6,335 nt of DNA from Gemmataceae bacterium. GTDB taxonomy: Bacteria; Planctomycetota; Planctomycetia; Gemmatales; Gemmataceae. Location: NCBI GenBank assembly GCA_020847555.1, contig JADLBT010000330.1, forward strand, positions 1 to 6,335, read 5' to 3'. The position numbers and the translations under genes were made by a program. The first letter of the stretch is position 1; every line of letters starts with the position of its first letter. Below, piece by piece: positions 1 to 5,670 of the stretch. The notes under the pieces are model-generated. The model was not told where the DNA came from. It was given only the letters and a program-made list of their open reading frames with translations, and did no database searches.

Positions 1-682
1 CATCTCGTCGTCGTCGGGCAGCGCCGACGCGCTCGAAGCGCTGGGGGTGAAGATCGACCTGACACCAGAGCAGGGGGCGAGGTTGATCGAAAAGGTGGGG
101 ATTTCGTTCCTCTATGCGCCGAACTTCCACCCGATCATGCTCAAGGTGTTCGGGCCCGAGCAGCAGCTGGGGATAAAGACGATCTTCTTCACGATCATCG
201 GGCCGCTCATCAACCCGGCGGGCGCACCCTACCACCTGATGGGGGTGTATCGGCCGGAGCTCGTGCCGATGGTGGCGGAGGTCGTGGCGCAGCTGGGCAT
301 GAAGCATGTGATGGTGGTGCACGGCCTCGACGGGCTGGACGAGATCTCGATCATCGGCAGGACGAGCGTCGCCGAGATCCGCGACGGGAAGATAGAGAAG
401 TACGAAATCGCGCCGGAGGACTTCGGGCTGGGGCGGGCGACGCTGGACGACGTAGCGGGGGGAAGCGCGGCATTCAACGCCTCCGTTATCCGGGACGTCT
501 TCGACGGGAAGGACCGGGGCCCGCGGCGGGATTTCCTGGTCCTGAACAACGCGGCCGCGCTCTATGTCTCGGGCCGGGTCGGAAGCGTCGCCGAAGGTAT
601 CGGGCTGGCGCGCGCAAACATCGATTCGGGTGCCGCGCGGGCGAAGCTGGACGAGCTGGCGACGGCCTCGCAGGCCGTCTGA
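1..682 (+). CDS. trpD: Anthranilate phosphoribosyltransferase, C-terminal part (5' end outside window)
   Basis: TrpD joins anthranilate to PRPP, giving N-(5'-phosphoribosyl)anthranilate, the second step of tryptophan synthesis in the cytoplasm. The frame is open from base 2 (226 residues visible; the family has about 340), so the N-terminal helical domain and the GTGGD PRPP loop lie upstream. The fragment opens with the serine-rich stretch and SGSADALEALG that follow HGNR in the family. The metal-binding pair DE is kept at 338-343 (GLDEIS), and GPLINPAGA and the C-terminal NNAAALYVSGR are typical. Two oddities fall in the anthranilate-binding region. Aligned by eye, the position of the conserved Arg (Arg164 of the S. 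solfataricus enzyme) is Glu, in FGPEQQLGIKT (codon 158-160). The usual TIFN(I/L)LGPL reads TIFFTIIGPL, one residue longer. The frame is intact and codon use is normal. TrpC begins 5 bases after the stop, so the two are co-transcribed. Family assignment is firm; normal substrate use is less sure. Confidence 0.95.
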   Translation, partial: ISSSSGSADALEALGVKIDLTPEQGARLIEKVGISFLYAPNFHPIMLKVFGPEQQLGIKTIFFTIIGPLINPAGAPYHLMGVYRPELVPMVAEVVAQLGMKHVMVVHGLDGLDEISIIGRTSVAEIRDGKIEKYEIAPEDFGLGRATLDDVAGGSAAFNASVIRDVFDGKDRGPRRDFLVLNNAAALYVSGRVGSVAEGIGLARANIDSGAARAKLDELATASQAV

Positions 683-687
683 GGGAC

Positions 688-1407
688 GTGGCACCGGGCT
701 CCAACTCGCTCTGTGCTTCGATCCGGCGTCGTCAGCGAGAAGGCGCCATGCCGGTGCTTTCGGAGATCAAGTGCCGTTCGCCGCGGGACGGCGATCTGCT
801 CCGGGGACGGGACCCGCTCGCTCTCGCGAAGGTCATGGCGGCCGAAGCGATCGCCGGGCTTTCCGTGGTCACCGAAGAGGCGTGGTTCGGCGGGAGCCTG
901 GAGATCCTGCGCGCAGTGGGCCCCGTTGCGGGCGTACCGATCCTCAGGAAGGACTTCATCGCGAAGCCTGCCCAGATGGCGGAGACGGCCAAGGCGGGCG
1001 CTTCGGCGGTGCTCCTGATCGTGCAGCAGCTCGACGCGGATCGGCTGCGCCTCCTCCAGGCCGAAGCACACCGGTGCGGACTCGAAACGGTGGTGGAGGT
1101 CCACTCGGAGGCTGACTGGCAGACGCTGGTCGATTCCGGGATTGGCCCGGACGTCGTCGGCGTGAACAACCGGAATATTGCCGTGGGAGAGACGGACGAG
1201 GCGGACGTGACGGTGACCGAGCAGCTCGCCCCGCTCGCACGGGGGAAAACGCTGCTGCTCAGCGAGAGCTCGCTGCGCGACGCGGCGGACGTACGACGAG
1301 CGCGGGAGGCTGGCGCTGACGCGGTGCTCGTCGGCACGAGCATCCTTCTGGCCGAAGACGCGGGCGTGCTTCTGCGGTCGATGGTTGCGGTGGGGTGGCG
1401 CGCATGA
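688..1407 (+). CDS. trpC: Indole-3-glycerol phosphate synthase, short form
   Basis: TrpC closes the ring of CdRP, releasing CO2 and water, to give indole-3-glycerol phosphate. It is a cytoplasmic TIM barrel. The catalytic residues are all visible (numbering from GTG 688): Glu26 and Lys28 in SEIK, Lys88 in LRKDF, Glu137 in VEVH, Asn160 in VNNRN, and Glu193-Ser194 in LSES; the phosphate-site segment TSILLAEDAG is near the end. At 239 residues it is shorter than the usual 255-270. Only about 25 residues precede SEIK, and the common SPSKG reads SPRDGDLLRGRDP. From memory this matches short archaeal-type TrpC, so I regard the N-terminus as complete. GTG 688 keeps the first helix (SLCASIRRRQREGA), with a poor GAGGGA three or so bases upstream. 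ATG 748 has a fair AGAAGG but would remove that helix, so I prefer 688. The gene sits 5 bases after trpD and overlaps trpF. Confidence 0.93.
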   Translation: MAPGSNSLCASIRRRQREGAMPVLSEIKCRSPRDGDLLRGRDPLALAKVMAAEAIAGLSVVTEEAWFGGSLEILRAVGPVAGVPILRKDFIAKPAQMAETAKAGASAVLLIVQQLDADRLRLLQAEAHRCGLETVVEVHSEADWQTLVDSGIGPDVVGVNNRNIAVGETDEADVTVTEQLAPLARGKTLLLSESSLRDAADVRRAREAGADAVLVGTSILLAEDAGVLLRSMVAVGWRA

Positions 1408-2099
1408 CGAGGGTCAAGGTCTGCGGGCTGACGAACGCCGAGGACGTGCGTCTCTGTGTCGCGGTGGAGGTCGACGCCCTCGGTTTTGTGGTGGAGTTCC
1501 CGACGCCGGTGCCCTGGAATCTGCCCCGGGAGCAGGCCGCCACCTTGATGGCGGCGGTGCCCCCGTTCATCGCGCGCGTCGCCGTCGTCTCCGGCGACGC
1601 GACCACCCTCGTCGATCTGGCGAGGAAGACGGGGGCCGACGTGTTGCAGTTGCATGGCGACGAGACGCCGGAGACGGTCGGAGCAGTGGTAGCCGCCCTG
1701 CGAGGGACGGGCGTCCGCGTCGTGAAGGCGCTGCGCATTCCGGGCGGTGGGAGCGGCGAGTTCGGGAGCTGGCTGTCCGCGGGCGATCGCTTCGTGGCGG
1801 CCGGAGCGGCGGCGATCCTGCTCGACCCCCGGTCGCCGGAGCGACCGGGAGGGACAGGGCTCACACTCGATCGAACGTTGGCGGCATCCCTCTGCGCGAC
1901 GGCAAAGTGGCCGGCAATCCTCGCCGGTGGACTGACCGCCGAGACGGTCGCCGAGGCTGTCGCCCGGGTGCGGCCCTATGGAGTGGACGTGCTGACCGGC
2001 GTCGAGGACGCGGAGCACCGGAAGGTGCCGGCGAGGGTCCGGGCGTTCGTTGCGGCTGTGCGCGCCCAGGAGCAGCGGGCCGTCTCGTCAACGCGCTGA
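1404..2099 (+). CDS. trpF: Phosphoribosylanthranilate isomerase
   Basis: TrpF converts PRA to CdRP by an Amadori rearrangement, the step between TrpD and TrpC. It is a small single-domain TIM barrel, and 231 residues is slightly above the usual 200-220. Visible hallmarks are KVCGLTN with the catalytic Cys7, DALGFVVE at 24-31, LQLHGDE at 81-87, Asp141 in ILLDP as the catalytic acid, GGTG at 149-152, LAGGLTAETV at 173-182, and GVDVLTGVE at 193-201 (often GVDVSSGVE in the family). The segment PTPVPWNLPREQA resembles archaeal-type TrpF rather than the common KSPRYVSPEQA. ATG 1404 is chosen because it overlaps the trpC stop as ATGA, the hallmark of translational coupling, with GGGGTGG upstream. 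An in-frame GTG at 1395 would add three residues. This is the last + strand gene of the operon: no trpB or trpA follows, and the next gene is convergent. Confidence 0.95.
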   Translation: MTRVKVCGLTNAEDVRLCVAVEVDALGFVVEFPTPVPWNLPREQAATLMAAVPPFIARVAVVSGDATTLVDLARKTGADVLQLHGDETPETVGAVVAALRGTGVRVVKALRIPGGGSGEFGSWLSAGDRFVAAGAAAILLDPRSPERPGGTGLTLDRTLAASLCATAKWPAILAGGLTAETVAEAVARVRPYGVDVLTGVEDAEHRKVPARVRAFVAAVRAQEQRAVSSTR

Positions 2100-2133
2100 G
2101 CGGCCGGGTGAGCGCAGACCCCGGAGCAGAGCC

Positions 2134-2220
2134 TCAGTGGCGGATGGGGAAGGGCGGGACGACGAGGCTCGGGTCGGGGATGCCGCGGACTTCCACGGCT
2201 TCGAGGGTGCGCGTCGCCAT
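2134..2220 (-). CDS. Possible very small protein (28 aa) in the convergent gap
   Basis: This short minus-strand frame begins at ATG 2220 and lies about 110 bases downstream of the propeller gene on the same strand. It reads MATRTLEAVEVRGIPD followed by a proline-rich end and a stop. Counted by eye, 25 of its 27 sense codons end in G or C, as strong a bias as in the real genes here. The same frame could start earlier at GTG 2262 (42 aa) or ATG 2304 (56 aa), where the bias drops to about 70 percent. No Shine-Dalgarno is visible before any of these starts and I recognise no family. It may be a real micro-protein, the relic of a larger gene, or chance in GC-rich DNA. Confidence 0.22.
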   Translation of the reverse strand: MATRTLEAVEVRGIPDPSLVVPPFPIRH

Positions 2221-2330
2221 AGCGAGTGGGGCGAAGAGCGAGACCGAACGAGCAGCGCTCACCCCCCGACGATGGCATGTCGGGTGCCGGCCGTCCGCGT
2301 CCATCCGGCCCCAGGCGAGGGCCTGTTGCG

Positions 2331-3440
2331 CTACAGGTTGGGGTTGCCCTGCGTCGGTCGCTGCACGGGAGCGATGGCCGGGTAGGCGAGCTTCGTGCCC
2401 GTTGGTGCCGGAATCAGCACGCGCACAGGCGACATGGCGTCGGGCGACGGCATGGCCGATGGCGGAGCGTCGGCGTCCATGACCAGGATGTCGCCAGATT
2501 CGGCGGAGGCTACGACGACGGCGCTGCCGTCGGGGGACCAGGAGGGGTGGGGCCAGGCAGGGTCGGGCGGCGCACCGAGGAAGGCCCCGCCCACCTGGCG
2601 CTGCGCGGTGAAGTGGTCGGTGAGCACGGCGACGGCCAGCGCGGCGCCGCGGGCGATGACGCCGGCGAGGGCGTTGCCATCCGCGGACCAGCTGAAGGAA
2701 CTGTAGGTCGGGGCGGCTTCGCGTAGCCACTGGACGACCTTCTGAACGGCACCGGAGGCGGGGGTGACCAGCGCCATCGAGCCGGGGCCGTAGGAAGCGG
2801 CGATGAGCGAGCCGTCGGGGGAGACGCTGGGGTCGTCCACTTGGGCGTCGGCAACGAGCGGCCGGGGGTCGGCGCCGCCGAGAGCGACCGTTGCGAGCGG
2901 CCCTCCCCGGGCGGCAGCGTCCCCATTGCTGAAGAGGACGGCCTCGCCGTCGGCTGTCCAGGTGGGCCGCCGGCTATGCCCGTCGCTCGTCAGGGGCCGC
3001 AGGGCGCTGCCGTCGCGCGCGACCAGGTAGACGTTCTGCTCCTGTGCCGAGGGGCCGAAACTGAAGGCGAGGCTGGTACCGTCGGGCGACCAGGCGATGC
3101 CCGAAAACACGCCTTGCGCCCGAGCCACCTCCGTTCGCGTGCCGTCGGGCTCGTCGATCACGAGGATGCCCCGGCCGCTGGCGTCGACTCTGGCGTAGGC
3201 GACGCGCACGCCGAGCTCGCCGAGGGTGGTCGGGCCGGGGAGCTGCACAGCCTCTGCGGTGGGCGTCGGGGTTGCAGCCGGGGAGGCCTTCTGCGAGGCG
3301 GTGTCGACGGAGCACAGGAGGCCAACGCTGAGCGCCAGAGCGGCAAGACCGCCCAGGCCGAGCCCGATGGTTGCCGCGCGGACGACTCTCACCCTGGCAG
3401 GCAGTGTAGGCGAGGAAAACGGAACGACGCGGAAAGGCAT
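2331..3440 (-). CDS. Membrane-anchored TolB/PD40-type beta-propeller protein
   Basis: The protein has 369 residues from ATG 3440, which has AAGGAG two bases upstream on the minus strand. The frame stays open upstream to 3590, but that part is Arg/Cys-rich and unlike a protein start. An Arg-rich N-terminus leads into one hydrophobic segment at about 22-43 (signal anchor or signal peptide; GLLC is a poor lipobox), so the rest should lie outside the membrane. A Pro/Ala/Thr linker spans about 48-70. The body carries five blade motifs of the PD40/WD40-like kind: WSPDG at 117-121, WTADG 161-165, VSPDG 206-210, WSADG 251-255 and WSPDG 301-305, spaced 44, 45, 45 and 50 residues. Such propellers usually bind proteins or ligands; I see no catalytic residues, protease or kinase domain. 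It converges with the trp operon and diverges from the gene at 3973. No partner can be named. The propeller fold is confident, the function unknown. Confidence 0.85.
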   Translation of the reverse strand: MPFRVVPFSSPTLPARVRVVRAATIGLGLGGLAALALSVGLLCSVDTASQKASPAATPTPTAEAVQLPGPTTLGELGVRVAYARVDASGRGILVIDEPDGTRTEVARAQGVFSGIAWSPDGTSLAFSFGPSAQEQNVYLVARDGSALRPLTSDGHSRRPTWTADGEAVLFSNGDAAARGGPLATVALGGADPRPLVADAQVDDPSVSPDGSLIAASYGPGSMALVTPASGAVQKVVQWLREAAPTYSSFSWSADGNALAGVIARGAALAVAVLTDHFTAQRQVGGAFLGAPPDPAWPHPSWSPDGSAVVVASAESGDILVMDADAPPSAMPSPDAMSPVRVLIPAPTGTKLAYPAIAPVQRPTQGNPNL

Positions 3441-3972
3441 GACTCCTTGGGGTAGCTGCTTTCGAGCGGACTCCGATCGCTCGTGGCAAACCCGGTCGTT
3501 TTCCATTCGACGGCGAACCCCCTGTTCGCATCTGGGGAAAAGGCCCATACTGAGTGCGGGCCGGCTGCGTTGCCTTCGTTGTCGAGGCACCTCCCACGCT
3601 CCGCTCCGGGCAACCGACGGCCCATTTCCTTTATCTCTTCCCCGGCCCTCTGCGCTGTTTATCGTGGCGGCTGCGTCCCTCGGACATGGACTGCCGCATG
3701 GCGAAAGGGACGCTTACCTTCGCCGGCTTCCTTAGAAGGTTCCGAAGATTCACTCATCTCGCTCAAAAGCCTCGGCGTGATGCTCACGTGGAGGTCGAGG
3801 AACGCCGCGCTGCACGGATCCTGCAGTTCGCTTCCTCTCGCTTCGACGAAACGACGCCAGCCACACGAGCGCGCAGCCGGCCAGCCCGGCATCGCAAACA
3901 ACCGTGGGCAGCTGGCCCATGGCGGGACTTCGAGACGGTCCCGGACGCACACAAGAGCAAGGAGCAAGTCCT
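3441..3972. other. Divergent intergenic region, no convincing gene
   Basis: These 532 bases separate two divergent genes and should hold both promoters. GC looks lower than in the flanking genes, and frames crossing it lose the third-position GC bias, so I call no CDS. I found no good -35/-10 pair on either strand. Small inverted repeats are present: GGCCC/GGGCC at 3543-3547 and 3558-3562 with an 11-base loop, and CTTCG/CGAAG at 3718-3722 and 3743-3747 around CCTTAGAAGG. Near 3950 the sequence becomes a normal 5' UTR for the secreted protein. It could contain a small RNA or operators, but nothing decides this. Confidence 0.5.
3959..3964 (+). promoter_or_regulatory. Ribosome binding site that fixes the GTG 3973 start
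   Basis: AAGGAG lies eight bases before GTG 3973. This selects the start over upstream in-frame ones (the frame opens at 3904) and places a normal Lys-rich signal peptide right at the N-terminus. Confidence 0.85.
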
Positions 3973-4671
3973 GTGAAAGCACCGAAAAGACTCAAACCGG
4001 TGGCCCTGCTGGGCGTAGCACCGCTGGCGGCGGTGGGCATCTGGGGCGGCGCAGCGTTCGCGAGCGGCGCCGGCGGGGGGTCCAGCCTGAGCCTCGACCG
4101 GCCGGCCCTGGTCGGCCAGCAGGCAACGAATGACTCGCGCGTGGACGACTACGTCGCCCGCTTGGCGGCGAACCTCGGGATCGACGAGCAGACACTGCGA
4201 GACGCGCTGAAGACAACGAGCCTGCAAGAGATAGACCAGGCCCAGGCCGACGGTGCCATCACCCAGGCAGAGGCCGACCGGATGCGCGCGGCGGTCAACG
4301 CTGGCAAGGGGCCGCTCTTCGGCCTACCGGGCGGCCACCACGGTCGCGGCGGCCCGGGCTTCTTCGCCGGCGACGATCTGGCGGCGTTCCTCGGTGTCGA
4401 CGAGGCCACGCTGCGCGCCGACCTGCAGGGCGGCAAGACGCTGGCACAGGAGGCCGCCGACCACGGTAAGTCGCGCGACGAGCTCAAGGCGTTCCTGACG
4501 CAGCAGTTCGCCGCCGGCGTCGACGAGGACGTCCAGGAGGGCCACCTGACGGCCGACGAGGCAGCGAAGAAGAAGGCTGACTTCGCCAGCGGGCTGGACG
4601 CGCTGGTCGACGGCCAGGGTGGGCCGGTCGGCAGGCACGACGGCACGCGGGGGATGCACCGGGGCGGGTAG
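3973..4671 (+). CDS. Secreted helical protein with duplicated domain
   Basis: The product has 232 residues. The start has a basic n-region (KAPKRLK), a hydrophobic core at about 9-30 and a likely cleavage after AFA at 28-30, so export by Sec is expected. The mature part has two related Ala/Asp/Glu-rich helical units, at about 60-112 and 133-214. Each begins with a short leucine helix and the motif LG(I/V)DE.TLR, continues with a helix, and ends with an acidic turn before a helix (DGAITQAEADRM; EGHLTADEAAKK). A Gly/His-rich hinge, GLPGGHHGRGGPGFF, separates them, and the C-terminus is again Gly/His/Arg-rich; metal or surface contact is possible but unproven. Proteins of this look are common as unnamed secreted proteins in high-GC bacteria; I cannot give a function. 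There are no Cys residues or catalytic motifs. A regular hairpin follows the stop by 28 bases, so the gene may be its own transcription unit. Confidence 0.85.
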   Translation: MKAPKRLKPVALLGVAPLAAVGIWGGAAFASGAGGGSSLSLDRPALVGQQATNDSRVDDYVARLAANLGIDEQTLRDALKTTSLQEIDQAQADGAITQAEADRMRAAVNAGKGPLFGLPGGHHGRGGPGFFAGDDLAAFLGVDEATLRADLQGGKTLAQEAADHGKSRDELKAFLTQQFAAGVDEDVQEGHLTADEAAKKKADFASGLDALVDGQGGPVGRHDGTRGMHRGG

Positions 4672-4699
4672 GGCGCCTGCCTGCCGGCATCCCGAAGAG

Positions 4700-4731
4700 G
4701 AGGGGCGGGGCTCAGTCGAGTCCGGCCCCTC
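4700..4731 (+). terminator. Regular hairpin after the secreted-protein gene
   Basis: The arms GAGGGGC (4700-4706) and GCCCCTC (4725-4731) pair fully. A single G/G mismatch (4707 and 4724), GG/CC, one G-U pair and CTC/GAG then continue the stem to a four-base AGTC loop. That makes a 14-level helix with one mismatch, 28 bases after the stop. No T-run follows (only TCTCTACG), so intrinsic termination would be weak. It may instead protect the mRNA 3' end, or work on either strand. Confidence 0.55.
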
Positions 4732-4850
4732 TCTACGCGTGGTGCAACGGGTTTGTTACCGGCACCAGAGGCGGTTTGCGCAGGAAGCGAGAGAGATGAC
4801 CGAGACTGGAGCGGGACGTCGCCTGGCAGCGGCGGGAAGGAGACTGGGTG

Positions 4851-5369
4851 ATGAAGAGCAAGTTTTCGATAGCGGGGCATCCACTCCATCCGGCGCTGGT
4901 GGCGCTGCCGATCGGACTGTTCATCTGGGCGTTCGTCTGCGACCTGATCTACCTGGGGACGGACCACAACAAGCAGTGGTACGACATGTCGTTCTGGACG
5001 GGGATCGCGGCCATGATCTCGGCGCTGGTGGCGGCTCTGCCTGGCTTCGGGGACTACCTGACGATGGCGTCGCGCAGCAACGCGCGCAGCATGGCGATAG
5101 CGCACATGGGGCTGAACCTCAGCGTCATCATCCTCTACTTTGTGGCGATGCTGCTGCAGCTGGACACGGGCGCGGCGTCGGGCGGGCAGCTTGGAGCCGT
5201 CGTGGCGCTCCATGCCGTCGGCACCGGGGCGCTGCTGCTCTCAGGCTGGCTGGGCGGGGAGATGGTATACCGCAGCCACCTGGCGATCATTCCGGACGAC
5301 GCGTCGCTCGAGCAGACGGAGATGGAGCACCACGCCCGGCCGACGACGCGGCCGGTACACCACACCTAG
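4851..5369 (+). CDS. DUF2231 family four-helix membrane protein
   Basis: The product is an integral inner-membrane protein of 172 residues. It opens with the DUF2231 signature GHPLHPALVALPIG at 9-22 and has four predicted membrane helices at about 15-35, 47-68, 83-104 and 113-134. The family's end motif GWLGGEMVYR is at 132-141. A short soluble tail rich in Asp, Glu, His and Arg follows and probably faces the cytoplasm. Histidines at 10, 13, 85 and 121 sit at or in helices, and the family has been suspected of redox or heme links, but its role is not established. ATG 4851 is chosen because AAGGAG (4837-4842) lies eight bases upstream; GTG 4848 is in frame but closer than ideal. A strong terminator follows at 5396, so transcription ends here and the gene is probably expressed alone or by read-through from 3973. 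Confidence 0.9.
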   Translation: MKSKFSIAGHPLHPALVALPIGLFIWAFVCDLIYLGTDHNKQWYDMSFWTGIAAMISALVAALPGFGDYLTMASRSNARSMAIAHMGLNLSVIILYFVAMLLQLDTGAASGGQLGAVVALHAVGTGALLLSGWLGGEMVYRSHLAIIPDDASLEQTEMEHHARPTTRPVHHT

Positions 5370-5395
5370 GCGTCTTCGCCGGCAAAGTGGGCTCG

Positions 5396-5431
5396 AACGC
5401 TTCCGGGGGTGACACCCGGGAGCGTTTTCTC
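5396..5431 (+). terminator. Rho-independent terminator of the DUF2231 gene
   Basis: The stem AACGCTTCCGGG (5396-5407) pairs with CCCGGGAGCGTT (5415-5426) over 12 positions, one of them G-U, around the loop GGTGACA. TTTTCTC follows (the first two T of the run belong to the stem). It starts 26 bases after the DUF2231 stop and is the clearest terminator in the window. Confidence 0.9.
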
Positions 5432-5594
5432 GTTCGTCGCAGGGCCTTTCGGGCGCGTCGCAATAGCGCGAATGGACGCCGGTAAAGCCATCGCCCTGCA
5501 ACCGGCCTGTTACCACCGTGGAAGACGCGTTTATCGGAGTAGCCCCGGCGCTACCTAGAGTGGAGGAATCCTCGACAAGGCAAGGAGAGGGCAT

Positions 5595-5663
5595 GTGCGT
5601 GCCGGCTACTGGTCCGCCCGCGCCGCCGTCTGGCTGGCGCTGACCATCATGGCGCTCACTTAG
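5595..5663 (+). CDS. Micro-ORF, 22 aa, hydrophobic
   Basis: GTG 5595 has a perfect AAGGAG (5582-5587) seven bases upstream. It reads MRAGYWSARAAVWLALTIMALT and then a stop: a short basic and aromatic start with a hydrophobic second half that could just insert in a membrane. An alternative start, ATG 5593, uses the same binding site five bases away in another frame and gives a 16-residue Pro-rich peptide, less protein-like. The ORF follows the terminator at 5396 and precedes the structured leader and the surface-protein gene, so it may be a leader peptide or a tiny membrane protein. A possible -10 (TAGAGT at 5556) has no good -35. I recognise no family. Confidence 0.4.
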   Translation: MRAGYWSARAAVWLALTIMALT

Positions 5664-5670
5664 CGCGTCG

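Noticed and set aside
562..2018. Long minus-strand open frames across the trp genes
   Set aside because: They lie antisense to trpD, trpC and trpF, which have full family motifs. The frames are Arg/Ser/Pro-rich, as expected from antisense reading of GC-rich genes.
2093..2115. GCGCT/AGCGC inverted repeat over the trpF stop
   Set aside because: Only five pairs with a 13-base loop and no T-run; it cannot be called a terminator.
2146..2179. Five G-runs in the convergent gap resembling a G-quadruplex
   Set aside because: One loop is 12 bases long, outside the usual limit, and the region is generally G-rich.
2322..2337. CCTGT/ACAGG hairpin at the propeller gene stop
   Set aside because: Five pairs, overlaps the stop codon and has no T-run on the minus strand.
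3483..3530. GGCAAACC resembling the start of a c-di-GMP-I riboswitch
   Set aside because: The partner GCAAAGCC element and the final GGTAGC/GGGTTACC part are absent at the right distances, so it is a chance match.
3554..3976. 140-codon + strand frame in the divergent intergenic region
   Set aside because: Codons from ATG 3698 on often end in A or T, unlike all real genes here. There is no Shine-Dalgarno, and it runs into the secreted-protein gene in another frame.
4619..5485. 288-codon + strand frame over the DUF2231 gene
   Set aside because: It is in a different frame from the clear DUF2231 protein and crosses the terminator at 5396. Its Arg/Gly-rich product has no recognisable pattern.
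4754..5514. TGTTACC at 4754-4760 and 5508-5514, about 97 and 87 bases before the starts at 4851 and 5595
   Set aside because: Two copies of a seven-base word with no shared flanks or -10 element are too little to call a regulatory site.
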